This document shows, in pieces, positions 15,001 through 25,586 of a DNA stretch of 64,000 nt. The notes beneath the pieces are model-generated. The model was not told the DNA's origin, made no database searches, and saw nothing but the letters and a program-made list of their open reading frames with translations. Source of the stretch: Orthonyx spaldingii (Eukaryota; Chordata; Aves; Passeriformes; Orthonychidae); assembly GCA_013397795.1 (NCBI GenBank), contig VZTJ01004744.1, forward strand, positions 1,670,083-1,734,082, read 5' to 3'. Within the stretch, counting starts at the first letter, position 1. Each line of letters starts with the position of its first letter. Both the position numbers and the translations under genes were made by a program.

Positions 15001-16101
15001 GATGGAGAAACCGTGGGGAGCCGTCTCAGGTTTTCTCCGAGGGAGGAGTGGGCACGGGTGAGCGTGTCTTGAGTGGGGCAGGATGAGTCACCCACACACG
15101 GGAGCTGAGCTCTCCCCAGGCACAGTCAGAAGCCCAAAGGGATGAGGTGCTCTCCTCCTGCTGGGGAGATTCTCAAGCCCCAAGAACACTACAAATCAGT
15201 ACTGCTAACGCTGTCATTGAGGCTTTCCCAAAATATTTTAAGGATGCCTTCAGCCACACGCCCAGGTGGGTCACACAGCACCGCCGGAGGAAGTGGCAGA
15301 GGGGAAGCCTCTCTTTCCTGACGTCAGCCTGGCTCATCGACATTTGCAATTCTTTTCCAAATTTGTATCCCCACATCCCAGCCCCAGGCTCTCCGCTCCC
15401 TACAGCTCTGCAATATGCTCAGCCAGGACCTAACTGCCATGTTTTTATTTATCCGGTGCTCCGCACCCTTTTCCTTGTGGCAGTTCCCAATCCCAGGGCT
15501 GTACCAACCACACAGCAGCAACCACCTAACGCTGAAGGAAAAGAAGCCTATGGAAACGCTTCTTTTTAAGCACAACTGACAACCATTTCTTGTAAATTCC
15601 GATCCTGCGGCGGCACATAATTCAAAAACTACCTGCTCCTCGCCTGCTGGAGTGGCGATGCTCACAGGCACCCTTGGAAAGAAGGGGAAATCCCCTCGCT
15701 AAGGATGCTGGTGACTACGAAAAGCAGGAAAAGCCATCACCCCCACCCCTCACTGCCAAAGCCGCCCAGGTCCTGCCTGACCGGCCGCTGTGCATCCATC
15801 ACCCACACCCCACTCCCATCTCCGGGTGCGATGCTCTGGAAGGCTTAAACCCGGGGTTATCCCTCCTTTTCTCCCAGAGCTGGGTGGCTCTGGAGAAAAA
15901 GCAACAAAACTAACGTGCGGAGAAAAAATAAAATAAAATAAAATAAAATATTTTTAAAACCAGTTTTTTAAAAAATTAAAAATCAAGCGGTGCGGGCCGG
16001 GCGGGGAGCGGCCCTCGGCCGGGGGATGTCCATCTAACCTTTTTGACCTGGTCCTCCTTCAGCTCCGTGAAGTAGTAGGCCAGGAGCTGGGCGGCGATCA
16101 T
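4475..16101 (-). CDS. HK1: Hexokinase-1, 5' part (coding exons 1-3; gene continues beyond base 1)
   Basis: HK1 phosphorylates glucose to glucose-6-phosphate using ATP and binds the outer mitochondrial membrane through VDAC. Three exons are visible: 16039-16101 (63 nt), 9316-9478 (163 nt) and 4475-4623 (149 nt). They join in phase to give 125 codons. The sequence begins MIAAQLLAYY, the hydrophobic mitochondrial-binding helix of HK1. It continues with the small-domain segment (MRLSDETLLDVMARF, VKMLPTFVRSIPDG) and the first phosphate/ATP-binding strand IALDLGGSYFRILRV of the N-terminal half. Identity as HK1 rather than HK2 or HKDC1 rests on the N-terminal helix, the KNGLSRD segment and the location downstream of HKDC1. 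Exon 4 (expected LFDH... segment, 120 nt) was looked for in 1-4474 and not seen, so the rest of the gene lies outside. The alternative erythroid or testis first exons known in mammals were not identified. Confidence 0.95.
4767..4805. repeat. 14-bp tandem repeat, about 2.8 copies
   Basis: The unit AACCTGATTCCATC is repeated head to tail (4767, 4781, 4795), the last copy diverging after AACCTGATTCC. Located in HK1 intron 2, about 145 bases upstream (gene sense) of exon 3. Confidence 0.9.
8545..8640. promoter_or_regulatory. AT-rich cluster of FOX-like motifs in HK1 intron 2
   Basis: Within about 70 bases occur AATAAACA (8551-8558), TGTTTATAAA (8570-8579) and TACAAACA (8611-8618, reverse TGTTTGTA). 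All are close to the forkhead core RYAAAYA/TRTTTRY. Such motifs are frequent in AT-rich DNA, so regulatory function is only a hypothesis. Confidence 0.2.
9316..9478 (-). CDS. HK1: HK1 coding exon 2
   Basis: This 163-nt exon begins IDKYLYAMRLSDETLL and ends at PDGS plus the first base of a Glu codon. The acceptor is CCTTCCCCAG|ATTGAC and the donor TTCAG|GTAAGG, leaving phase 1. The length equals that of the paralogous HKDC1 exon 2 in this window. It encodes the start of the N-terminal hexokinase half, with the VKMLPTFVRSIPDG motif. Confidence 0.97.
11976..12006. repeat. Poly(A) tract of 31 bases
   Basis: Uninterrupted run of 31 A on the plus strand in HK1 intron 1, flanked by GGGGAGTAC and GGGCCG. 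No flanking target-site duplication or recognisable retrocopy was seen upstream. Confidence 0.95.
15924..15950. repeat. (AAAAT)n pentanucleotide tract
   Basis: About five AAAAT units in HK1 intron 1, roughly 90-115 bases inside the intron from the exon 1 donor, at the sharp boundary between AT-rich intron and the CpG island. Confidence 0.85.
16039..16101 (-). CDS. HK1: HK1 coding exon 1 (mitochondrial-binding N-terminus)
   Basis: The 63-nt coding part encodes 21 residues beginning MIAAQLLAYY and ending DQVKK, the amphipathic/hydrophobic helix that inserts in the outer mitochondrial membrane. The ATG (16099-16101) has A at -3, a favourable context. The donor is AAG|GTTAGA, phase 0. The exon lies in a CpG island, and its 5' untranslated part extends to higher coordinates with an undetermined cap site. 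Confidence 0.97.
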
Positions 16102-16191
16102 CCTGCCGGCTGCAGCGGCGGCTCGGCGCACGCAGCGATGCGGGGCCCGCGGATGGCCGCGCCGAGCCCAGCCGAGCCGAGCGCCGCCCCT

Positions 16192-16216
16192 TCCTCCTCC
16201 TCCTCCTCCTCCTCCC
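16192..16216. repeat. (TCC)n trinucleotide tract upstream of HK1 ATG
   Basis: Eight near-perfect TCC units read on the plus strand (GGA on the HK1 strand), about 90-115 bases upstream of the HK1 start codon, so probably in the 5'UTR or core promoter. Length polymorphism is plausible but not shown. Confidence 0.85.
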
Positions 16217-16414
16217 CAGCCCCGGCAGCAGCACCGGCCCCGCCCGGCGGGACGTGCCGGGCTCGGCGCCGTGCCCGGCCTGGAGAAGGAGGAGCAGGAC
16301 GAGGGCAGTGCCCTTTGGGGAGTACTCCAGAGGGGCTCCACAGCAGCCATGGAGACGCGCCGCGCCAGGCTTCCCTGAGGAAAAAAAGAAAAAAGGAAAA
16401 AACAAACAAAAAAA

Positions 16415-16895
16415 GCTTCTTGGTGACCAAGGCCGGTGGCATCCTGGCCTGTGGCAGGAATAGTGTGGGCAGCAGGAGCAGGGAAGTGATTCTCCCCCTG
16501 CGCTCGGCGCTGGTGAGGGCTGCACCCCGAGTGCTGTGTCCAGTTCTGGGCCCCTGAATTCAGGAAGGGCATTGAGGTGCTGGAGCGTGGCCAGGGAAAG
16601 GCAACGAAGCTGGGGAAGGAGTTGAAGCATGTGATGGGGAGCAGGTGCAAGAGTTGGGGTGTTGAGCCTGGAGAGAAGGAGACTCAGGGGTACCTTCTCA
16701 CTCCCTACAACTGCCTGAGAGGAGGGCGTAGCCACGTGGGGATCAGGCAACAGGACTAGAGGACATAGCTTTAAGCTGTGCCACGGGAGGTTTACGTTGG
16801 ACATTAGGAGGAATTTCTTCACAGAAGGGGTGATTGGAATGGGCTGGCCAGGGAGGTGGTGGAGTCACCTTCCCTGGAGGCATCTGAGGAAGTGC
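16415..16895 (+). mobile_element. CR1 LINE fragment (3' portion, truncated copy)
   Basis: The block reads in the familiar order of the avian CR1 3' half: a GGCATCCTGGCCTG segment, AGCAGGAGCAGGGAAGTGAT, TCTGGGCCCCT, GAGGTGCTGGAGCGTG, CTACAACTGCCTGAGAGGAG, then TTGGACATTAGGAGGAA, GGAATGGGCTG and a GGGAGGTGGTGGAGTCACC segment. It is 5'-truncated as usual for LINE copies. It seems to carry small internal deletions relative to my memory of the consensus, for example after GTGGGGATC, and no intact reading frame remains. It lies antisense to HK1, beginning about 315 bases upstream of the HK1 start codon. Confidence 0.9.
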
Positions 16896-19800
16896 AGATG
16901 TCAAGTGACCCGTGTCAGCAGCCCTTGGGGCTCTGGCCTGCACCCTGTCCTTCCATAGGGACAGGAACACACACCCCTGCAAAGGGTGGTGACGTTGGAG
17001 GCATGATTTGCATACTGATTGTCTACCAGCCTGCTTCTTGAGTTTCCAGCTTCCCGTTCAGTGCTGCTTTAATTAAATGGTTTCACTGGCCAAAATCAAG
17101 AGCTGCTTTGGCAGACACATCCTCCCTCAGACTTCCCTAGTCACTGCAGGCAGGGCGGGCAGGATTTGTTTCTCTGGCTCCAAGCTCGGAGGGATTTTCA
17201 TCAAGCGTTTCAGTGCTCTGCAAGTGTTACTCCTGCTGGTTTGCTTGGCAAGCTGAGGAGCAGACCTGCCCGTGCCCCTTGGTGCAGCCGGGCTGCCTCG
17301 CTGCGGGCACAGCGGTAGCGCCCTGCCACCAGCACATCTGGAGCTCACGGGTGGCACAGGGACAGGGCTGAGCTGAATCACTCCAGTGTCCAGCAATGTC
17401 ACCCAATCCCTTACACAGACTGACCGAGCTCTCGCTCAGATGTAATTCCCTGCTCAGTCACGCTCCTCCTCTTCTGCTGGTCAGAAACTATCTTTAATTC
17501 CCAGCCAGGCTTGCTCCTGTTTTCAATCCATCTGTCATCTGCTAAGCCTTGTCTTTCATCTGAAATCACTCTCCTCACTCTCGGGTGTTCGCTTTCTATA
17601 AATACACTGAAAGTAACCTTAGACATTCTCAGCTTTTGCTTCACTAAGTGAGACAGTCTTATATCTTTTTAGTTTGAATGCTGCCTGATACTGCTCAATT
17701 CCCACAGGTTTTATGTGAGTGGAGCTGCCTCTACATGAGGTTTACAAGTGCTACTATCTATCCTCTCCAGCTCAGACACCCTAAACACCACCTACATACA
17801 CAATACTCCCTCTGTTACCTTGCTGCAGGAATTCTTATTCATTTAAAACACTTGGACACAAGCTTGAGTTGTTGTCAACCAATCTTTGACCAAATGAAAG
17901 GAATCCAAAGCATCCCCTCTGGCTCTCAAGGAATTTGAATCACATAACTCAAATACTCACAGTGGTCTTCTCTTTAACATGACGCCTGTTGTAAGAACAT
18001 GCAAGAGAAAGAGGTTTGTTTTCTTTGTCTGCCAAAATTGTGACTTGGAAGTGAACTGAGAATGTCATAGATTATTAAAGTGGCCTTTGGCTCCCCGATC
18101 ATTTCTATTATAATGTATTTCCAAACAATAGTCTCAGATTTCCTTTAAGCTACAAGAAGCAAAAAGTAAGTTCAAAACATCAGTGGACAAGCCCTCTTGG
18201 TTCTGTGCAATGAAAATAAAACCTACACACATCACAACCTCCCAAATAAATTGAAGAATTAAGTATACACTGGAGCAGGAGGGGGTTCATGTGACAAAGT
18301 CAAAAGCAATTAGGGAATGGTTAAACAAGTATTGCAAATAATTGGTTTTGTCTTCAGTTGTTGAGCATAGCATTCAGGAAAAATGAACCTGACAGAGTAA
18401 AAGCCACTAGAGAAAATGTAACAGTCCATCCAAGGCAAAACAGCTGCAATATTTAAATATGTGGTATTTTTAAACTGCTCTGAGCAAGGATAAGAATGCA
18501 TGACCAGCTTTGATGCTGTAACCAGCACTGGGATGAATGAGCCTTCCCCCTGCCAGAGAGCTGGAAGGGCAGCCAGATATCCCTATGGACACCCCAACCC
18601 TTGGCAAGCCCTCCTTGCACTGCCAGGCCAGCAGTGAGGCACAGGGGTTATTTCTGTGCACAGGCTGCCAGGCAGGAGCAACCAGATCTTCACCTCTGTG
18701 AGTCTGTACTGCCTTAGCATCGAGCCCTGGGTTTTCCTTTCTGCTTTACTGGACGGGATCAATTCAGCAGCCAATTAATTACCAGCACCTCACGTACTCT
18801 GCCGGGCATCCAGAAGGCTATTTTGAAAGCCACTGTCCTTTAAGATAAATGACTGGAGGCTGAACGTGACACCTGATAACTTGCAGCTATTTTGATTGCG
18901 CTCTAATCTTATTGTCCCCGTTTAACGCTCCCCAAGTGTTTCAACTGACTGAAGTAGTTCTATGAATCAGCTCTCCTGGATGTGGGTTATATTTTTCCCC
19001 CTTTGCTCATTTCGTCATTAGATGTTCACTGCTCCAATCGAATCTGCATCCCAGTTGAACTATACAATGAGGGGATTTTTTTGTTTAAATCTTATCACAG
19101 TTTTGATGTACACAGCTGATAGATGCATCCTACTTTTTTAAGAAGGTAATAAAGTTGTAGTTATGTTTGCTGGGAGTTTTTTAAGTGTCTGGAAAATGCT
19201 CAATCCCCTTTTCTCCCACATTGCATTTTCCTTTCACAGTTCTCAAAGCAAAGTGAAAGAAAGCAGCATCTCTAATAAACAGTAAGTTCCCAGTTCATGA
19301 CAGCAGTTCTGACGAGCGAGGGAAAGCTCCCATTCCAGCGTAGGAAACCAAGTGCTTGCACAGAAGAAATCACCATTCATTTGTGCTGAACTTAGTGCAG
19401 GAGCTACTAAGGAAATCTAAAAGCAGCAGGTCTATCAGTTTGATGAGCAATTCAGTCAAACAAGGTTAAACACATTATGCAATTTCACCCTGCCAGGAGG
19501 CAGAGCAAGCAGGCACTACCACACAGCCAGCCAGGATGCTTTCTCTCAGGTTTTCCCTATGAAGAAACCAAACTAGCTAGGAATGCCTTGAGGGGAGCTC
19601 ATTCCATGCACGGGAAAGGCCACTCCATGTGCGGACAGAGCGGTGCACAGGTAGGAAGTGGTTTTTATGCTCCTAGTACAGCATTCCAGGACTATGTTTC
19701 CAAAAGATGTTTTAGGCACAAAGACTAACAATGGATTCTGGCCTGGGTTTGGCCCGTTCTTCTGGAATTGCTGGAGTGAAAGGGTGAGCTACTTTTTAAT

Positions 19801-21317
19801 GAAATCCCTTTGGAAAGGTTTTAGCACTACTCACCACACTGAGCATTTGAGGGCTGGAGACACTACACAGGCCTGTGGCTTTTGAGACTTAAATCCCTCC
19901 AAAGACAAGGCAGTATTTCTGTAAGGTGTATGCTAAGCAAATGAGGATCACAGACAGCCATGTCTAGACTCCAGACTAGGGGCCATGTGGCCATGATGAG
20001 AGGACAGTGGAGGAGACAGCATATCCAGCAAAGGAGGGGTGTTGTCTACTGGTTCACATGGGAACAGATGCCCCTGGGGCAGATGGAGATGCTCTGTGCC
20101 TCAACTCCCCATACCTGAACATCAGTCAGTTGTGTTGGCTTTTATTTCTTTATACCAGTTGCTGTTCTTCAGCATCAGAGAGATGCAAAGCACATGACCC
20201 CCACAAAACCAAGAAAACCAGAAAGCAGATAAACACAAGCCCCAAACTCATGGCTTACAATTAAGCCCCATTATTTGGAGGGCCTGGATGATGATTTCTT
20301 TCTCAACCTCTTAGTGATTGCAAGGTTCATTAAGCTGGGCACAAACCCAGTTATTCCATCTTTAGTTAACTGCTACTTCCAAAAGCTATGGGCTGTATGA
20401 GCAATCCTGCAAAGGATTTCCCACATCTCCACGTATGTGGGGAAAAGAGGAAACTGCTCCCTCGGGTCACACCACTACAAAACTCAACCTCTAGCCCCTG
20501 TGTTGCACAGCAGAGCTACTCTGTGCTGCTTTCCAACCCACTGAGGTTTTCCAACACAGGTCCAGCCTGCTGACATCCCTTGGCACTTTGCATGCAAGTC
20601 CACTCACTTTCCTGTTCCCTTACACACCAAAAGTGAAACACAAGTGCAATCCATCCAAGCTCATCTCTTTCTTTTTTTTCCCTCCTGTACTAGATATTCA
20701 CCACTGCACCTTCTTTCTCTCCAGTGTCAGAAGTGTAACTGATTATACATCTCTGCAAAAGAAAGCAATAACTATTCCAATTTTCTGACTCAGCTTGGGT
20801 CCTGCATTAGTTAAAATTTTTTTCCATTGAGGTGAGAACTGCTGCACCAAGCAAGCATTTTTTTATGGTGCATTGGTAGTAAGTCATTATTGCAGCTCAT
20901 ATAGCAATAAAGCAGCCACACATATTTGTATGCACACAGAAACATATCAACAAACTCAGTTTGCAAGGCAATGCAAGGGCGTTGGTGTTAGGGACATGAA
21001 CCCAATGTCAATGAACTGCCTTTCCTGACCAGAAGGTGAAACATTGGTTTCATTTCATAAAACATCTCTTGACCCCAGCAAACTGAAATGAGCACAAGTG
21101 CAGATTTCTTACATCTACTAAATGTCCAATGCTAGTAAACAGTGTTAAAAGAAATGATGCTGGAAAAAAGGCAAAATATAGAGCGCAAATTGGTTTGAAA
21201 TTTCAAAAGGGGTAAGTTTAAAGTATTTTCAGTTCAATTCAAATCTGTTATCTTCAGAAGAGGCAGTCCAAAACAGTTAAAGGATGGCTGCATAACCAGC
21301 AACTCACTTTAAGTTGC

Positions 21318-21372
21318 TGGTTATAAGTGGTTAAGTTATAAGTGATAAGGTTAAGTGCTTGTTAAGTGATAA
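21318..21372 (+). repeat. Degenerate short tandem repeat (GTTAAGTGATAA-like)
   Basis: Imperfect reiterations of a GGTTAAGT / TTATAAGTGATAA theme, about 10-24 bases per unit, in the intergenic region. Boundaries are approximate because the units vary. Confidence 0.6.
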
Positions 21373-24300
21373 TGCAGTTACAATGATTTAAACAAAGGAA
21401 AATATAACCTAATATACTGTGCTATATGGAGACAGCATTCCTAAATCTCCTTTCAGCTCCTCACAGATCATCGAGCTCGTTTGTCAAAGTTTAGCTCTAC
21501 CACGCCCACTGTGTGGGAAGACTTACAGAAACAAAGCCAGTCCTTCAGCCCTGCAAAGAGCAGTTAACCTCAGCAGACAGCTGGTTTCTGTGCACTGCTG
21601 TGTGCTGTCCCAAGAAGGCTTGAATGGCAGAGTCCAAACCAGTGCCCTTGAACAACAGAGCACCTTTGCTATGTGAGCAGTGAATCCTGTACAAGAGCTT
21701 GTACTTCCAGCATAGGGAACACAACCTGTCCCTCTTTTGGCTTTCCACTAACACCAAACAAGGTGACGCCTCTCAAGCCAGGCTAAGAGGCCAGTTTTCA
21801 CTAAGGATACACACTTCTCCTTGATCCAGCATTTGATGCTAGCTGGATCACAAGTCCCAGACCCACAGGGGTGCCAGCCTTACTTGCTGAGGCTTCAGGT
21901 TTGTGCTCCTTTTCCAGCAAGACCCAGTGTAAAGGACTCTCCTCCAAGGCCAGTTAATATTCTCACAACATGGGGCTCTCCCCAGTAAGTCCAGGACCTC
22001 CACCCTTTAGCCCAGAAGGGGTGTAAAGCAGGTACTTACTTGACACAATGGGGAGCAGCAGGAGCCAGGTACATCCACAGCATTGGGCTCCTTCCGTGTG
22101 GCCATAGCAGGAGCACCACTTGCTACGTCACATGGTCATCACAGGGCACTGTCAACAAAAAAAGAGGCAGAACTGTAGGTTTTCACATCTCCCTCCACAG
22201 CCTCAAGATGTCTCTGGAAGCCATACACCCCACAGGCAGGTGCTCTCCTAAAACCCCTCCATCAACTGGGATAGAGCAGATACACACTCACTGTTAGCAT
22301 CACCCGAAGAGAGAGAGGAAATTGGGGACCTATGGGCTATGGACCACAAGTGTGACCCAGAAGAATGATGGAAATGGGGAACATGTTGGCTAAGCACTGG
22401 CCCTCGCATAGCCCCAAGGTACAGTGGTGCCCTGAGGTTCCTGCAGCACACAGAGAAGAGGGGCTTAGCAAGCAAATGTGCAATAAAACACCTGAGTCCT
22501 GTTAACAGTTTGTTATTCTAATTAAAAGAACCTACAAAGCCTTGAAAAAACCAAAATATTCACATTAAAAATACAGGAAGACACTCACAGATGCTGGGCT
22601 TGCAGCTAAGCATCATCCAGGAGCAACTGCAGACTTTGAGCTGCTTTGTGATAATCTTCTGATACTTTTTAAATTTTTGGTTAAAGCCCAAACCTGTCTC
22701 AACAGCGGCTGGAGGCAGATGCAAACAGCACCTCTGAGCAAAAGGTTTGCTTCTTCAACTTTACAGGCTGCTGTCATGAAACATTTTATAGTGGAATCAG
22801 AAACCCGGGCAGAAAGCTTGGGCATCTTCTATGTGGCCTGTTTGGGGTTGTCCTCTCTCCCCATCCCAACACTTTTTGCCTCAAGTCACTGTCTCTCTCA
22901 GTTTTTTGGGGGTGGCAGTGGGACTGAAGGCTCTCTGTGAGGAAAGGTGGGAACTGCCCCAAGCTGGACTGTCCTGCTGCTGGAGTTCCATGGGAAGAGT
23001 GCGGCGGCACAGTTATCCATACTGGTGGATACTGGTGCACACTCATAACACTTCTACACTGGGGAAGGTGTTGCATTAATTTTATCTTTGTTTCTCACCA
23101 TCCAAATCCATTTTAATTAATATTCCCCAAGTGAAGTCAGTTTTGCCTGTGGTGAAGATTGGTGACCCATCTCCCATCTGTATCTCCACCCATGAGCTTC
23201 TTCCTCCTATTTTGTCCCCTGTCTTGCAGGCAGGCTGGGTGGGTGGCAGGCAGCCAGATCCAGTCAACCTGCCACACCAGGTCAAATGCAAATCCAGAAG
23301 AGATTCTGGACTCTTATCTTCATTCTCAGATTTTCAGACACAAAAAGAAAAATAGAGGTGGAATAAACAATTTTCAATAACCAAAAACTCATGTATGTGT
23401 CAGAAAGCAAGTTCTTGTTTTAATTGAATAGGTTTCTCCATCCCTCTGACCTCTTCCTGGTAGGAAACCTGAGAGGCTGGCTTCACAACATAGGGTGATG
23501 GAAACTTTTTTTTTTGGTAATATAAAAAAATAAGCTTTTCTTGTCATCTCAGTGCTGGGGAACCCAGCTCTATTAATAGACTTCCTGGTCAACAGCCCTG
23601 CCCCCAAATTTCAGATTCCCAGTACTTGCTGCAGCAAGAGATAAACCCATCCCGCTTGTCTTTCACTTCCTTTCTTGAAGAAGATACAATTTTTAGGAAA
23701 GCAAAAGTTTCCTCACAGGAGCCCCTATATCTTAGGCCACTGCAATTCATCCCTGCTGGCTCCTTTGACAGCTGCTGAGTTCACCAGTCCCATCTGGGAT
23801 CTGACTCAGCATCGACAGACCCATGGGCATCCCTGTCTCCCAGCAGGATATTTCTACTCTGACATTTGACATTGATACAAACAAATGTTTTAATCACAAG
23901 TTATATCTAAAACCTTGTTTTGGACAGACAACAGCAACAACAGCCTGTGGCTATCAGTCAATATTCAGACCCAGAAAACACCCTCAGCTGTTTTATCACC
24001 TGCCCTCAGTATCAGATGCTGCAGATTCAGGTCGCCAGCATGAAGCTGCCAGGGTGCAGGTGTGGCAAAGGTGAGGAGCTCTCTTGCTTTGGAGTATCAG
24101 CCTGGTCAGCCCCTGCCATCCCCTCACAGGAGTGTCATTGCACATGGTCTGACAGATGCTCCCATGGCTGGCGGGATGAGCGCCCTCCTTGCAGAGATTT
24201 GTCAGCACCCCAAGTACCCCAAAGGGACTTCTTCCTCACTCTGCAGCACTGCATATTCAAAACAGCAGAGTTTAACTTGGGCCCTTAAACTTTGACCAGA

Positions 24301-25565
24301 GCTGGGATAATAAATCCAAACGACTTCCAACTGCACAAGAGGCATTTGCTTTAAAAAAACCCCAAATTTTTCACATACCCTCGGCTTTATCTGGAGAGCA
24401 GTCTGGACAGTAAGACACAACCACCAGCACAAACAGGATCCCAAATATATTTGAAAAGCAAAAGAGCCTCTCTGCAGTTGAATGACAATGGTGCTTCATT
24501 TGGATCTGCTTTCCAAACACTTCCAGAGCACCCCCTTCCAATCACAACATGCCACTTTGAAATGCCAGTACCACTTAGCTCCTGAACCTATTAGACCATG
24601 AAGCAATAAACCCAGAGAAACAAAAATAACCCAGATACCTACTTTAGCAGCCAGCTGAGTAGACAGGTGTTATCCCGAGGGCTCCGTGGCAAAAGCATCC
24701 TCAGAAATGCCATACCTTGACCTTTGCACGACGGGCAGCATGAAGCCGGTCTCCAAAAGCCGTAGTGTCTTCCCAAAAGGTGCTAATATTAACTATAGCC
24801 CTTTGTTTCTTTGCACTCAAGGTTTCTCCCCGTCAGCTTTCTGGCATTTGCCAGTGTGGTGCACGCTTTACTGGGCAGATATTGAGCTGCAAATTCCTTC
24901 ATACTTCTCTATCCACAGCATTCTGCAGCTAAAGCTCGAGCCGGCCAGCAGATGAAAATGCCACTTACTGCTTATTCCTGCTGCAGTTTGTTGAATTAAA
25001 ACCTCTTTGTTTGCAAGCTGTAAACAAATTCTTCTTAATCTTTCAATAAAAAATGTCAATTATGCTCTCTAACAATGTAACTTCATTGTGATGAAAGAAG
25101 GCATTGCTATTGCTCTAATCGTGATAACATATCAGCTGCTTTTAGAGTCAATTCCTTTTTGTGCAAAATTTAATGACCATGCAATTATTCAAATTTCAGA
25201 CTAACAGACTGGGCTTTAGACCTACAGCTCTGAAAACCCTTTAGACCTTGCTCTGAAAACACACACTTGAAAGCAACAGAAAAGGCTTTAGAGCAGAGTT
25301 TCTGAGTTCAGAACACAAAACACCTCTACAATTCCTTCAGCACAGCCAGACTCAGGCCCATGTTAAACACAGCTACTTCATTGGAGAGCCAGGGAAAGAA
25401 AGCCAAATTCTCAGCACGCTATCACAGGCACTTCCCAGGCCCTTGGCTTTCATTTGGCTTCACTGGGAACTGTGTTTATGTCCAGTTTCCTCGACTCCCT
25501 CTGGTTTCAGCGCATTTCCTGCAGAATCGCTGGCCACAGCAGATGTGCCCTTCAGGCATTTCAAC

Positions 25566-25586
25566 TTTTTTTTTTTTTTTTTTTTT
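25566..25586. repeat. Poly(T) tract of 21 bases
   Basis: Homopolymer run in the HKDC1-HK1 intergenic region. No associated mobile element recognised. Confidence 0.9.

Larger units (their letters stand above)
9479..16038 (-). other. HK1: HK1 intron 1 (6.6 kb)
   Basis: Lies between the 63-nt first exon and exon 2. It contains A-rich tracts at 11976-12006 and 13901-13916, and an (AAAAT)n tract at 15924-15950 close to the exon 1 donor. No additional exon or RNA gene was recognised. Confidence 0.9.
15985..16345 (-). promoter_or_regulatory. HK1: CpG-island promoter and 5'UTR region of HK1
   Basis: This strongly GC- and CpG-rich block surrounds the HK1 start codon, in contrast to AT-rich flanks. 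It contains GC boxes (GGGCGGGG on the minus strand at 16238-16245 and on the plus strand at 15999-16006) and a (TCC)n tract at 16192-16216. No TATA box is evident, as expected for a housekeeping promoter. That transcription initiates here is inferred from composition and position; the cap site cannot be fixed from sequence. Confidence 0.7.

Noticed and set aside
16138..16557. 139-codon plus-strand frame rich in Ser, Pro and Ala at the HK1 CpG island
   Set aside because: The Ser run is a translated (TCC)n tract and the rest is antisense 5'UTR and CR1; typical chance frame in GC-rich DNA.
16034..16822. 262-codon minus-strand open frame running from the CR1 copy across HK1 exon 1
   Set aside because: It crosses HK1 exon 1 in a different frame from the real protein and is built of antisense CR1 plus GC-rich 5'UTR; no family resemblance.
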